The notes beneath the pieces were generated by a model. That model was not told the origin of the DNA. It saw only the letters and a program-made list of their open reading frames with translations, and searched no databases. 64,000 bases of DNA from Paenibacillus aquistagni (GTDB lineage: Bacteria > Bacillota > Bacilli > Paenibacillales > Paenibacillaceae): assembly GCF_900177815.1 (NCBI RefSeq), contig NZ_FXAZ01000001.1:1054001-1118000 (forward strand). Reading direction: 5' to 3'. Shown here one piece after another: positions 25,176-33,907 of the stretch. A program made the position numbers and the translations under genes. Positions within the stretch are counted from its first letter, which is position 1. Every line of letters starts with the position of its first letter.

Positions 25176-25279
25176 TTATACATGCATGCGCTGCTGGATT
25201 ACGATCAAATGGTCTGTCACCACGATCTCGCTGAAGTGCTCATATCTCACGATGTACGCTTAACATAGGAGGTATTCTG

Positions 25280-25975
25280 ATGCGATGTAAAGAGTCATTT
25301 GCTGCCACCATGGAAAAAGAAGAGAGATGCAGTCCCGATTATCCCCAAGTGCTTTTTCGAGATCTTCGACGATATGCAGGATATGAATCAGAGTGTGACA
25401 TTCTAGGGATTGGCAGTGGCTCAGGAACAGCAATATCTGTCCTTCATAAGCTCGGGTTCAAGACATTTTATTGCCTTGAAGCAGATGAGCAGCGATTGCA
25501 GCGTACGACTGACAAATTCAAGTCAATGACTGGATTTCAAGCTCGGAATATTGCTTTAAATGATTGGCAAGCACAAAAACAGCGTGTAGATCTAGCCATT
25601 GTATGTTCTACTCCCGTATTCCATATGCTTGAGAATGGTTGTGAGCAGTTGTATCAAACGCTTAAGCCTGGTGGAACGTTGGCCATGTGCTTAGCACATG
25701 AGCTTTCCGATTCGCTAGATCATGCCAAGCAATCCCAAGACATTCATGACGATGGAACCCTTCCTTCACCTTCAAGCATTATACACGCTGCAGAACCTTT
25801 CCAAAGACGCATAAATTCCTATAAATACATCATGGAAAAAAAGGGACGGTTCCAAAATGTAACCGTTATCGAATATCGCTGGGATGCCCATGTAGACGAG
25901 CGTGGGAGCGCAGTCAAAACGCAGCGGCTAGCTGCATTGATTGCAGGCGTGAAACCAAAGAACGAATCGCTGTAG
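25280..25975 (+). CDS. class I SAM-dependent methyltransferase-like protein
   Basis: A 231-residue protein with a Rossmann motif I, ILGIGSGSGTAISVLHKLG, acidic end of strand 2 in FYCLEADEQRLQ, motif II-III DLAIVCSTPVFHMLENG and LYQTLKPGGTLAMCLA (post-III). It resembles histamine-N-methyltransferase-like or other small-molecule enzymes; no substrate is suggested. A perfect taggaggt site precedes ATG 25280. Confidence 0.8.
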   Translation: MRCKESFAATMEKEERCSPDYPQVLFRDLRRYAGYESECDILGIGSGSGTAISVLHKLGFKTFYCLEADEQRLQRTTDKFKSMTGFQARNIALNDWQAQKQRVDLAIVCSTPVFHMLENGCEQLYQTLKPGGTLAMCLAHELSDSLDHAKQSQDIHDDGTLPSPSSIIHAAEPFQRRINSYKYIMEKKGRFQNVTVIEYRWDAHVDERGSAVKTQRLAALIAGVKPKNESL

Positions 25976-26029
25976 ATTCAATGCAATGATCCATTGATCA
26001 ATATAGAGCAAGAAGCGAGGAGAACAACC

Positions 26030-26488
26030 ATGACTCATCCTTTTCATATCGAACAAGCCACCATCCGTGATCTTGATTCATTAGTCATTATTTTTGATCA
26101 GTATCGAGCTTTTTATCAGCAGCCGTCTAATCTGAAAGAAGCGAAAGCCTTTTTATATGACAAATTCGAGCATCGGGAATCAATCCTTTTTGTTGCGAAG
26201 CATGAGGAGACTGATCGTATCATAGGCTTTGTGCAGCTGTATCCAAGCTTCTCCTCGATTTCCATGAAGCGCACATGGATCTTAAATGATCTCTTTGTCG
26301 ATCCTTTTCACAGGCAGCAGGGGGTTGCGCGCGAGCTGTTGTCAGCTGCCAAAGATTATGCCGTACATACTCGTTCTAAGGGACTTGAGCTCTCAACCGC
26401 CATTGACAATGGCACCGCTCAGAAGCTCTATGAACAATTCGGATTTAAGCGCGATGAGGAGTACTATCATTATTTCCTAACCATTTAG
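26030..26488 (+). CDS. GNAT family N-acetyltransferase
   Basis: A 152-residue GNAT: IEQATIRDLDSLVIIFDQYRAFY, IIGFVQLYPSFSSISMKRTWILNDLFVDPFHRQQGVARELL (motif A as R-Q-Q-G-V-A), and LSTAIDNGTAQKLYEQFGFKRD. It fits a subfamily common in Bacillales in which an Asn-Asp-Leu-Phe-Val segment precedes motif A. gcgaggag precedes ATG 26030. Likely cotranscribed with the SDR gene 19 bases downstream. Confidence 0.88.
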   Translation: MTHPFHIEQATIRDLDSLVIIFDQYRAFYQQPSNLKEAKAFLYDKFEHRESILFVAKHEETDRIIGFVQLYPSFSSISMKRTWILNDLFVDPFHRQQGVARELLSAAKDYAVHTRSKGLELSTAIDNGTAQKLYEQFGFKRDEEYYHYFLTI

Positions 26489-26506
26489 CGAGGGAGGAAT
26501 GTATGG

Positions 26507-27244
26507 ATGAAACGAAGTCAATTCATCATCACAGGTGCTTCTAGAGGGATTGGAGAACAGCTATCACTCATGCTGCTAGAGAATGGTTTTCCTGTCACGG
26601 GCATCGCAAGAGGGCAATCGGAGCGCTTGATGCAGCAGCCCGGCTATACTCACATCCACTATGATCTCGCAGATCACGATGGACTTGATGCACTGATTCA
26701 ATCGCAGATTCACACGGTTCAAGATGACATTGAGCTTGTCTGCCTCATCAACAATGCGGGCATGCTTGAGCCGTTAAAAGCTATTGAGAGATGCAGTGCC
26801 AAGGAGATTGAACATCATTTCCAAGTCAGTCTAGTGACTCCCATTATATTAACTTCGGCATTCATTCGTCATACGAAAAAGTTGAATATAAAGAGAAAAG
26901 TGATTAATCTTACTTCAGGTTCAGGTACTTATCCCGCTCCACATATGAGTGTGTATTGCACAGCAAAGGCAGGCATTAACATGTTCACTCAATGCGTAGG
27001 AGCAGAGCAGCAATTCACGGAGAATTCGGTAGAAATCATCGCTGTTGATCCCGGCATGGTGGATACGGACATGCAGCGCCAAGCAAGGAGTCAGGATCGA
27101 GAGGCGTTTGAGATGGGACCCGCTTTTCAGCAAGCTTATGAGACTGGCCAGCTCCTAGCAAAAGAGGAGATTGGGCGGCATCTGCTTCGCTTGATAGGCG
27201 TCTCTTTTGATACTGGGAAGTTAGTTATGTATTCAGATGGCTAA
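26507..27244 (+). CDS. yueD: short-chain dehydrogenase, YueD/(S)-benzoin-forming benzil reductase type
   Basis: A 245-residue SDR: dinucleotide motif FIITGASRGIGEQLS, LINNAGMLEP, catalytic Ser in NLTSGSG and Tyr-x-x-x-Lys in YCTAKAG, then DPGMVDTDMQ. Length, the -GMLEP- segment and the DPGMVDTDMQ ending match the sepiapterin-reductase-like YueD group, which reduces benzil-type diketones in vitro. The physiological substrate is unknown. The site gagggagg lies upstream; ATG 26507 is in the SDR frame whereas ATG 26503 is not. Confidence 0.85.
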   Translation: MKRSQFIITGASRGIGEQLSLMLLENGFPVTGIARGQSERLMQQPGYTHIHYDLADHDGLDALIQSQIHTVQDDIELVCLINNAGMLEPLKAIERCSAKEIEHHFQVSLVTPIILTSAFIRHTKKLNIKRKVINLTSGSGTYPAPHMSVYCTAKAGINMFTQCVGAEQQFTENSVEIIAVDPGMVDTDMQRQARSQDREAFEMGPAFQQAYETGQLLAKEEIGRHLLRLIGVSFDTGKLVMYSDG

Positions 27245-27256
27245 TCGGCTTGTGAT

Positions 27257-27286
27257 TTGAACTGCTGCTCCAACGTTCAGTATAAT
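27257..27286 (+). promoter_or_regulatory. sigma-A-like promoter for the heme-monooxygenase-like gene
   Basis: TTGAAC (27257-27262), 18 bp, TATAAT (27281-27286). The next bases, gatagttaagg, only partly resemble a Fur hexamer repeat. Confidence 0.6.
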
Positions 27287-27367
27287 GATAGTTAAGGAAG
27301 ATCTAACCATGGCCTATTTACGTTCGGATCGAACTGCGGAGGCACGATAAGATTGGAGGAGATATTC

Positions 27368-27676
27368 ATGTTCGTTGTAACCAATACCATTCGTATCAAG
27401 GAGGGCTTTGGAAGCCAAGTAGCTGATCGCTTCGCGCAGGCGAAGGGTGTACAGACCATGCCTGGCTTTGTCCGTATGGAGGTCTGGCTTGGACAAGGAG
27501 CTGAAGGCGAAGAGGAACTCAAGGTATGCACAGTTTGGGAAAATGAGGATTCCTTTAAGCATTGGACGGCTAGTGATGCATTCAAGGAATCACATCGCGG
27601 TGGCGGTGGAAGCAAAGAATATATGCTGGGTGCTTCTCTCAACAAGTATCAATTGGTTGTAAGTCAGCAAGCCTGA
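27368..27676 (+). CDS. antibiotic-biosynthesis-monooxygenase fold protein, IsdG/heme-degrading type
   Basis: A 102-residue ferredoxin-like (ABM) protein: FVVTNTIRIKEGFG, RFAQAKGVQTMPGFVRMEVW, TVWENEDSFKHWTASDAFKESH. The Asn of V-T-N-T, the Trp of K-H-W and the late His of E-S-H correspond to the N-W-H triad of IsdG/IsdI heme oxygenases, and the sequence resembles B. anthracis IsdG. It would open the porphyrin ring of heme to release iron. ggagga precedes ATG 27368. No clear Fur box upstream. Confidence 0.82.
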   Translation: MFVVTNTIRIKEGFGSQVADRFAQAKGVQTMPGFVRMEVWLGQGAEGEEELKVCTVWENEDSFKHWTASDAFKESHRGGGGSKEYMLGASLNKYQLVVSQQA

Positions 27677-27713
27677 GCTCACCGTATGACTTGATGATAG
27701 TAAAAATAGATAT

Positions 27714-27753
27714 AGCGTGCTTACTTTGTAATTTGAGGTGAAGCACGCTTTTT
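27714..27753 (+). terminator. intrinsic terminator after the IsdG-like gene
   Basis: AGCGTGCTT (27714-27722) pairs with AAGCACGCT (27741-27749), followed by tttt. Confidence 0.9.
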
Positions 27754-27832
27754 CGCATGTTATGGCGTTTTTTTGTATAGGGTGCGTGTTGCTTTTCCTC
27801 TTTTCTCCTTTTAGCGCCCTACATGTTCAGTT

Positions 27833-28012
27833 TTAGAAAAATGAACTGATTTTTTGCAGCATTTGTGAGATCCTTCTATGATGCTGGCGCAGCTTCAGTT
27901 TATGGTTAATCGCTTGACGGTGAAGATATAGCTGCTTCTTATCCCAACGGATCATTTCTTCCAACTCATATTCTTGAAGCTTTGCTATGAAGTGAACCTC
28001 GTGTTCATACAT
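27833..28012 (-). CDS. small basic protein, unknown
   Basis: A 59-residue protein, MYEHEVHFIAKLQEYELEEM onwards, very rich in Lys, Arg, His and Gln and probably helical throughout. The start at 28012 has aaaggggga nine bases upstream on the minus strand. It faces away from the SgrR-like gene at 28131, with 118 bp between the starts. Not recognised. Confidence 0.5.
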   Translation of the reverse strand: MYEHEVHFIAKLQEYELEEMIRWDKKQLYLHRQAINHKLKLRQHHRRISQMLQKISSFF

Positions 28013-28130
28013 GTTTGATTCCCCCTTTACGTTCATTATGCACTCGCCATCGATGAGGAAAAAGAGTATAGTTTTAACAAGCCATTTCCTCTTTTAGAGT
28101 AATGAAAGGTTGGAAAGGGAGGGGAAGCGA

Positions 28131-29963
28131 ATGATTGCAATTGAACGCTACTGCACGCTCTATGACAAGCTCAGAGACAGCGGTGGAAGGCTGAGGCAGC
28201 CAGTGGAAGTGTCGCTTGAGCAGTTGGCAGACACATGGTATTGTACGGTGCGCAACGTAAAACTCATTATACGCAAGCTGGAGGAGGAGCACTGGGTCGA
28301 GTGGCGAGCAGGGCGAGGAAGAGGGCATCTGTCTCGCATCACACTCCTAATTGAAAAAGACAGTCTGCTGCTTGAGCAGGCTCAAAGCCTAGCCAGCCAA
28401 GGCGAATACAAATCAGCCTTTGCGTTAATGGATGACTATCTTGATGATGTGCAGGTTAAATCCATGTTCATGAGCTGGCTGAACGGTCACTTTGGCCATC
28501 GCAAGGAAACGAGGCATGGCATGAATGATGCTGATGTGCTTCGTTGTCCAGTCTACTTTCCTTTAACTACGCTTGATACGGCCGAGCTCGTCTATGCTTT
28601 TGACTCACATATGGTTAGACAATTGTTCAATACACTAGTGCAGTTTGATCATGTAAGGAACTGCATTGTCTCTTCAATTGCACATACATGGGAGCATGAT
28701 GAAGAAGGTAAGGTCTGGACCTTTTATCTTCGAAAAGGGATTATGTTTCATCATGGAGTGGAGCTAAGCGCTGATGATGTCATCTTTACATTGAATCGTC
28801 TGCAAGCGGATCGTACACAAAGCTGGATGGTTCGCACAATCGATTCCATCGAGAAGCTCAGCCATTACGCGATTCGGCTCTATTTGACAATGCCGAACTG
28901 GCTGCTGCCCCGGCTCTTATGCTCGACGACGATGTCAATCATTCCAATGGACTGGGGAGGCGTTCAGGAAGCGGAATATTGGGAGCTTCCTTCCGGGACA
29001 GGGCCATTTCGCATCATGGAATGGAATGACAATCAGTGCATTCTTCAAGCGCACACCGCTTATTTTCAGGGGAGACCTCACCTGGATGAAGTGAGAATTG
29101 TTTTCTTGCCGAGCGACTCGGCAGCTTATGCGGACCAAACCAATTGGTCAGGTCTGATGTATGGCATGGATTACAGCAAGACGATGACGGATGCGGAATG
29201 GAAAAGGGTGGAGTGGCTGTCTAGAGGATGCAATCTTATTCATTGGAATATGAACAAGGACGGTCCCCATCAATCGTATGTATTCAGACGCGCGCTGAAT
29301 GTGCTCTTAGACAGGCAGCGCATGATTCAAGAGCTGGAAGAAGATCGCGTATATCCAGCGAGAAGCTTCTATCCGAAGGAGACAACGCCGCTGGAGAGAG
29401 ACTTATTCGATCCAGGCTATGGCATGAAACTATTGAAGGAATCGGGATATGACGGCTCCAAGATTGTGATCATGACCTATGCTAAGCACGAAAAGGATTT
29501 ATACTGGCTTCAATCGCATTACAGCCAATATGGCATTGTTATTGAGGTTCAGATTGAAGATTGGAGAACAGTGAGAAAGCCAGAGAGATATCAGCATGCG
29601 GAGGGTATGCTGAATGGCTTTATTCTTGCAGAAGAAGAAGTGTGCTTGCTGGAGTTGTTTGAACAGAAAGGAAGTTATATTAAAGAATGGATGACTCCAG
29701 ACATGAACAACTGGATACACGATATGCTTAACCACGTCCTTTGCTGCCAGCAGCCTGAACATCGCTGGCTGCGCTTTGCTGATATTGAGCGCCGAATTGT
29801 GGAAGATGGCTCCGTGATGCCGCTGCTTCATAAGAAGTTCAATACGAAGTATCATCAAAGGGTGCGGGGGATTGGGACGAACACACTGGGATGGATTGAT
29901 TTCAAGGACATCTGGGTTGCTCCGCGAGAAGCTGAGCTCACACAAAAATCCAATCTCACATAG
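28131..29963 (+). CDS. SgrR family regulator (HTH plus solute-binding-protein domain)
   Basis: A 610-residue protein in two parts. Residues 1-110 form an SgrR-type winged helix (QLADTWYCTVRNVKLIIRKLEEEHWVEW, then GRGRGHLSRI). The rest is an extracellular-solute-binding family 5 domain without signal peptide: LVYAFDSHMVRQLFNTLVQFD, FYLRKGIMFHHGVELSADDV, GTGPFRI. In E. coli SgrR senses sugar-phosphate stress; Bacillales homologues often sit next to MFS sugar exporters, but here none is adjacent. ggaggggaag precedes ATG 28131. Confidence 0.88.
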   Translation: MIAIERYCTLYDKLRDSGGRLRQPVEVSLEQLADTWYCTVRNVKLIIRKLEEEHWVEWRAGRGRGHLSRITLLIEKDSLLLEQAQSLASQGEYKSAFALMDDYLDDVQVKSMFMSWLNGHFGHRKETRHGMNDADVLRCPVYFPLTTLDTAELVYAFDSHMVRQLFNTLVQFDHVRNCIVSSIAHTWEHDEEGKVWTFYLRKGIMFHHGVELSADDVIFTLNRLQADRTQSWMVRTIDSIEKLSHYAIRLYLTMPNWLLPRLLCSTTMSIIPMDWGGVQEAEYWELPSGTGPFRIMEWNDNQCILQAHTAYFQGRPHLDEVRIVFLPSDSAAYADQTNWSGLMYGMDYSKTMTDAEWKRVEWLSRGCNLIHWNMNKDGPHQSYVFRRALNVLLDRQRMIQELEEDRVYPARSFYPKETTPLERDLFDPGYGMKLLKESGYDGSKIVIMTYAKHEKDLYWLQSHYSQYGIVIEVQIEDWRTVRKPERYQHAEGMLNGFILAEEEVCLLELFEQKGSYIKEWMTPDMNNWIHDMLNHVLCCQQPEHRWLRFADIERRIVEDGSVMPLLHKKFNTKYHQRVRGIGTNTLGWIDFKDIWVAPREAELTQKSNLT

Positions 29964-29969
29964 AAGATG

Positions 29970-29994
29970 AGGCCGTTCATGGGAACGGCCTTTT
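29970..29994. terminator. intrinsic terminator between the convergent SgrR and LysR genes
   Basis: AGGCCGTTC (29970-29978) pairs with GAACGGCCT (29983-29991), followed by ttt. A short strong stem serving at least the plus strand. Confidence 0.85.
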
Positions 29995-30077
29995 GCAATT
30001 AAGAATGCCTCTGGCCGTATCGGCAATAGCTGGATTGAGGTCTTCTGAGCACCTCTTACCTTTTTATACCGCCTGCG

Positions 30078-30989
30078 CTAGGAATTCCGATATTGGGACA
30101 ATCGGTACTTTAGCTTCTGAATAAAGAGCTCTGATGCTTTAGGAAAGTGCTTTCCTTCGGCACGGACCCACCCGAGGTCTACAGGGATGGAATGATCCAC
30201 CTCAAGCTTGACTAATACAATCTCGCCTTGCTGAACAGAAGGCTCATTCCAGAAGGAAAAGTCCACGCCGATGGTAGAAGCAAGTCCATCCCGAACGGCT
30301 TTGACAATAGCAGATGTATTATTGGTGTAGAAGAGGATATTCGCAGGATCAAGCTCTTGTTGATGCCGCTCCATAAACCATTTTAAATAGTCTTCATTGT
30401 ACAGCACCAAGCCTTCATGCTGAATCTCTTCTAACTTGACGGAGGTGCTCAAGGCGATTGGCGAATGTCGATTGACGGCTATGACCATCTGGCCTCGCAG
30501 CAGTCGGCCAATGGAGAGCCCAGCAGACTTCTGCTGGAATTGATCGGAGAGCAGCACAAGTCCTAGATCAGACTGATTTCTCCTGACATCCTCCAGGATA
30601 TGATCAATGCCTTTTTCTTCAATATTGAATTGAATGTAAGGATAATCACGCTTGAAGTCCAAGATGGCATCCATCGCAAGCAGCAATGGACCTGGAAACG
30701 CTGCAAGTCGAAGCTCGCCAATCTGGGTATTGTTATAACCAGTTGCTTCAGCGCGAAGCTCATCGGCTTTGGCTACCACTTCGTAGGCTTTTTTGATGAG
30801 CACCTGCCCTTCAGGGGTTGGCGCAGCTCCTGTGCGAGAACGGATAAACAGGGTTACACCGAGCTCATTCTCCAAGTTGGCGATCGATTGGCTGACTGCA
30901 GACAATGTAATATGAAGATGCTGAGCCGCTGCCGTAAACGAACCTGCTTTGGCTACTTCTACCAGGCATACTAATTGATCCAGCTGCAT
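30078..30989 (-). CDS. LysR family transcriptional regulator
   Basis: A 303-residue LysR protein: LDQLVCLVEVAKAGSFTAAAQHLHITLSAVSQSIANLENELGVTLF is the N-terminal helix-turn-helix, then RLAAFPGPLLLAMDAILDFKRDYPYIQFNIEEKG begins the effector domain. aaggagagg precedes the ATG at 30989. It is divergent from the SDR gene at 31123, the usual arrangement for a LysR regulator and its target. Inverted repeats lie between them. Confidence 0.93.
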   Translation of the reverse strand: MQLDQLVCLVEVAKAGSFTAAAQHLHITLSAVSQSIANLENELGVTLFIRSRTGAAPTPEGQVLIKKAYEVVAKADELRAEATGYNNTQIGELRLAAFPGPLLLAMDAILDFKRDYPYIQFNIEEKGIDHILEDVRRNQSDLGLVLLSDQFQQKSAGLSIGRLLRGQMVIAVNRHSPIALSTSVKLEEIQHEGLVLYNEDYLKWFMERHQQELDPANILFYTNNTSAIVKAVRDGLASTIGVDFSFWNEPSVQQGEIVLVKLEVDHSIPVDLGWVRAEGKHFPKASELFIQKLKYRLSQYRNS

Positions 30990-31002
30990 GACGATATCCT
31001 CT

Positions 31003-31061
31003 CCTTAAGCAACCCTTAAGGTAGGGTTAATAGGTTTAAATATCCTTAATGATATATAAGG
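31003..31061. promoter_or_regulatory. two inverted repeats between the LysR gene and the SDR gene
   Basis: CCTTAAG-caacc-CTTAAGG (31003-31021) and CCTTA-atgatata-TAAGG (31044-31061) share the CCTTAA half-site and lie about 40 bp apart. This resembles paired recognition and activation sites of LysR regulators. Confidence 0.6.
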
Positions 31062-31122
31062 GTTACAATGAAATCAAGCAAGGATATTTATCACACATTT
31101 CTAAGCATTGGGGGAATTATAG

Positions 31123-31872
31123 ATGTCTATGAAAAGAGTGGCCGTGATAACAGGTGGAGCAAGTGGGATTGGTAGAGAAACATGTATCAAGTTCGCAAAA
31201 GAAGGAGATCAAGTCATTGTAGCCGACTTTAATGAAAAAGGCGGCCAAGAGACGGTCGAGCTCATTCGCAGCGCCGGAGGAGAAGCAGAATTTGTTAAGG
31301 TAGACGTAACGAAGCTTGAAGAAGTAGAAGCACTCGTCGAGAAAGCTGTTGGCTTCTACGGCCGAATCGACATAATGTTCAATAATGCAGGGATTGGCGG
31401 GGCAGGACCCGTGCTGACGCAGGATATGGATCTCTATCATCGGACGATTAATGTGAACCAGCATGGTGTTGCTTACGGGATAATCGCAGCAGGCAATAAA
31501 ATGAAAGCGCTGGGCATCCAGGGCGTCATCATTAATACCGCATCAGTTTTTGGTTTCTTGGCTTCCCCGGGAACATTCGCTTATCATGCAACGAAAGGCG
31601 CTGTGATCATGATGAGCAAGTCTGCAGCGCTTGAATTGTCGCCATACGGGATTCGAGTTGTCGCTGTGGCTCCTGGCGCCGTTGATACGCCAATTATTCA
31701 AGGCTTTAAGGATCGCGGGATGCTCGACAGCATGCGTGCTAAAGTGATCGGTGGAGAACTGACCAAGCCTGAGATGGTTGCAAATACGGTGTACTTGCTA
31801 TCCTTAAAAGACGCAGAAGCCATCAATGGCAGCGTTGTCATGGCTGACCAAGGCTACGCTTCCTTCAAGTAA
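31123..31872 (+). CDS. SDR family oxidoreductase
   Basis: A 249-residue classical short-chain dehydrogenase: VITGGASGIGRETCIKFAKEG, NNAGIGGAGPV, INTASVFG with the catalytic Ser, YHATKGAV with Tyr-x-x-x-Lys, and VAPGAVDTPI. The acidic residue after strand 2 (ADFNEKG) suggests NAD+ preference. Probably controlled by the divergent LysR regulator. Followed by a strong terminator. Substrate unknown. Confidence 0.9.
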   Translation: MSMKRVAVITGGASGIGRETCIKFAKEGDQVIVADFNEKGGQETVELIRSAGGEAEFVKVDVTKLEEVEALVEKAVGFYGRIDIMFNNAGIGGAGPVLTQDMDLYHRTINVNQHGVAYGIIAAGNKMKALGIQGVIINTASVFGFLASPGTFAYHATKGAVIMMSKSAALELSPYGIRVVAVAPGAVDTPIIQGFKDRGMLDSMRAKVIGGELTKPEMVANTVYLLSLKDAEAINGSVVMADQGYASFK

Positions 31873-31922
31873 TATTCATATGCATATTGCGATGAACGGA
31901 TAAATGCCCGTTCATAACGTGC

Positions 31923-31963
31923 GGCGCTTACATCATCCTTTTAGGACTGTAAGCGCCTTTTTT
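31923..31963 (+). terminator. strong intrinsic terminator after the SDR gene
   Basis: GGCGCTTACA (31923-31932) pairs with TGTAAGCGCC (31948-31957), then six T. Confidence 0.95.
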
Positions 31964-32131
31964 AGTTTCTGTAATCTGCTAGAAGTATCGCGATCATTGC
32001 GATCGAGACGTAAGGAATCCACATCAAGCAGGGATTATAGGGTGCAAGGTCGAAGGTAATTAAGATTCGAAAGGGTTTGGTTGAAGTTCATGAATAATCA
32101 GCATATAAGCTTAGCGCAAAGGAGAATCGCA

Positions 32132-32326
32132 ATGGAACTATGGGAATATCGAACACTCAAATACGCTACTGGAGGCTTCTTGGGAGGCAAAATTGATGAA
32201 CAGGAATTCCAAGATGAACTAAATGAGTATGGAAGCCAAGGGTGGGAACTGGTTTCCTGTTTCGATACAAGTCAGTCGCAAGGAGCTTCTCGAGATATTA
32301 TCGTGGTCTTTAAACGAAAAAAATAA
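32132..32326 (+). CDS. DUF4177 domain protein
   Basis: A 64-residue protein: MELWEYRTLKY, a middle with EFQDELNEYGSQGWELVSC (the hallmark N-x-x-G-x-x-G-W-E-L-V) and DIIVVFKRKK. DUF4177 proteins are small, soluble and uncharacterised. ATG 32132 follows aaaggagaa; a longer frame from 32081 has no site. Seventeen bases precede the next gene, so probably cotranscribed. Confidence 0.85.
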   Translation: MELWEYRTLKYATGGFLGGKIDEQEFQDELNEYGSQGWELVSCFDTSQSQGASRDIIVVFKRKK

Positions 32327-32342
32327 TCTGGAGGGCGCTGCA

Positions 32343-32906
32343 ATGACGACATTTATAGCCTTGCTAAGAGGAATTAATGTAGGCGGCCATAATAAGATTA
32401 AGATGGCTGACTTAAAACAGCTGCTAGGATCCCTTGGACTCATGAACGTAGAGACGTATATTCAAAGCGGCAATGTCCTGTTTGAAGCCAATCAAGATGA
32501 ATCCAGCCTACAACGATTACTTGAGGAAGAAATCAAAAAAGCATTTGGTCTTACCGTCACTGTCGTACTTCGAACTGGCAAGGAGTTTCTCCAAGTGGCG
32601 AATCATTGTCCATTCACTGAAGCGGAGATTAGGTCCGCACAGGCAGCAGCAGCTGGCGAATGCCTGCATGTTGCTTTTTTACTCAAGCAGCCCACTGCTG
32701 AAGGAGTAGAGCTTCTGAAGCCTTACGAGAATGATGCTGAGCAATATCATATAGCAGGTCGTGAAGTGTATTTGCTGTATCATGATAGCATCCGCAATGC
32801 TAAGCTAGGAAGCCGACTGCATAAGCTGGGCACGCCTGCAACCGTCCGTAATTGGAAAACGGTGTTGAAGCTTACCTCCATGATTGAATCGAGGGATGTG
32901 CGATGA
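32343..32906 (+). CDS. DUF1697 domain protein
   Basis: A 187-residue protein matching DUF1697 along its length: FIALLRGINVGGHNKIKMADLKQLL, VETYIQSGNVLFEA, and the end GSRLHKLGTPATVRNWKTVLKL, containing the conserved T-x-R-N-W. Uncharacterised cytoplasmic family. ATG 32343 follows ggagggcg. Its last codons overlap the phosphatase start by ATGA. Confidence 0.92.
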   Translation: MTTFIALLRGINVGGHNKIKMADLKQLLGSLGLMNVETYIQSGNVLFEANQDESSLQRLLEEEIKKAFGLTVTVVLRTGKEFLQVANHCPFTEAEIRSAQAAAAGECLHVAFLLKQPTAEGVELLKPYENDAEQYHIAGREVYLLYHDSIRNAKLGSRLHKLGTPATVRNWKTVLKLTSMIESRDVR

Positions 32907-33610
32907 GACGTACTCTGGTTGTAAGTGATATTCATGGCTGTATCAAACCGTTTAACCGGCTGCTGGAACAAGAAGGGTACAACCCTGCAGAGGACCAGCT
33001 TATCCTGCTTGGAGATTATGTTGATCGCGGGCCTCAGAGCAAAGAAGTGGTTGAACGCGTCATAGAGCTTGTTCGAGAACAAGGTGCAATTGCACTTAGG
33101 GGAAATCATGATCATCGTTTCGCTCAACTCATACGTACGAATCTGCCTGATACGAAGGCCCGCTTCCTCAAATATGGGGGAGTTGCGACACTTTCCAGCT
33201 ATGTGAAGGCGAGCAAGCCTCCCAAGCCTTTAACCACCTCCAATGCCAAGATTCAATACATTCGTAAACATTATGCCAGTCATATCGAATTCCTTGAGCA
33301 GCTTCCGCTATATCATGAGGATGAACAGCATATCTATGTGCATGCAGGCATTAATCCGAAGTATGCAAGATGGCAGGACCAGCCTGAGCATGATTTTATG
33401 TACATACGTGATGAATTCCATTATTCCAAGCTTGAGACCGAGAAGACGGTTGTATTTGGGCATACAAAGACGAGCAAGCTGCACGCATCATCGAACATTT
33501 GGTTTGGGGAAGGCAAGATCGGAATCGATGGCGGCTGTGCGTATGGCAAGCAGCTCAACATGCTGATCTATGAAGAGGGAACGTACAGAGCTGCGTATGT
33601 CTTAGGCTAA
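32903..33610 (+). CDS. metallophosphoesterase (PPP-type protein phosphatase / ApaH-like)
   Basis: A 235-residue protein with the four metal-binding blocks: SDIHGC (GDxHG equivalent), LGDYVDRGP, LRGNHDHR and a late VFGHT. The size and GDYVDRGP/GNHD forms fit bacterial PPP Ser/Thr phosphatases and Ap4A-hydrolase relatives. Translationally coupled to DUF1697 by a four-base overlap. Confidence 0.92.
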   Translation: MRRTLVVSDIHGCIKPFNRLLEQEGYNPAEDQLILLGDYVDRGPQSKEVVERVIELVREQGAIALRGNHDHRFAQLIRTNLPDTKARFLKYGGVATLSSYVKASKPPKPLTTSNAKIQYIRKHYASHIEFLEQLPLYHEDEQHIYVHAGINPKYARWQDQPEHDFMYIRDEFHYSKLETEKTVVFGHTKTSKLHASSNIWFGEGKIGIDGGCAYGKQLNMLIYEEGTYRAAYVLG

Positions 33611-33660
33611 CGACGTTCAAGCAGTGAGGACTCACAATAATGGAGCCTTGATAGAATTGT

Positions 33661-33692
33661 GGATTAAGCTAAATAGAGGATTAAGCTAAATA
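33661..33692. repeat. short tandem repeat downstream of the phosphatase gene
   Basis: ggattaagctaaata occurs at 33661-33675 and again at 33678-33692. Confidence 0.85.
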
Positions 33693-33701
33693 TACGATAA
33701 A

Positions 33702-33725
33702 AGCCCGCAAAATGGCGGGCTTTTT
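33702..33725 (+). terminator. intrinsic terminator after the phosphatase gene
   Basis: AGCCCGC (33702-33708), loop aaaatg, GCGGGCT (33715-33721), then ttttt. Confidence 0.95.
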
Positions 33726-33907
33726 GACTATAATAAGATTTGCATGTAAGTCTCAGTCGGTACCCGCATCTAATGATGGCGATAAACCCTACCCAGACAA
33801 CGCGGTCTCTCATCTGTGAACGGCCTCAACTTGATAGAGGCTTTCTCATGAGAACGTACAGAGCTGCCAATGCATACAATTGTACCTGCTCTTGATATCG
33901 ATAACGC

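Noticed and set aside
25181..25267. 28-residue frame MHALLDYDQMVCHHDLAEVL as a metal-dependent HD-domain fragment
   Set aside because: Too short and lacks a ribosome binding site; resemblance to H-D-x-A-E may be chance.
27281..27300. Possible Fur box before the IsdG-like gene
   Set aside because: TATAATGATAGTTA matches only part of the hexamer repeats and lacks the inverted arm; too weak to call.
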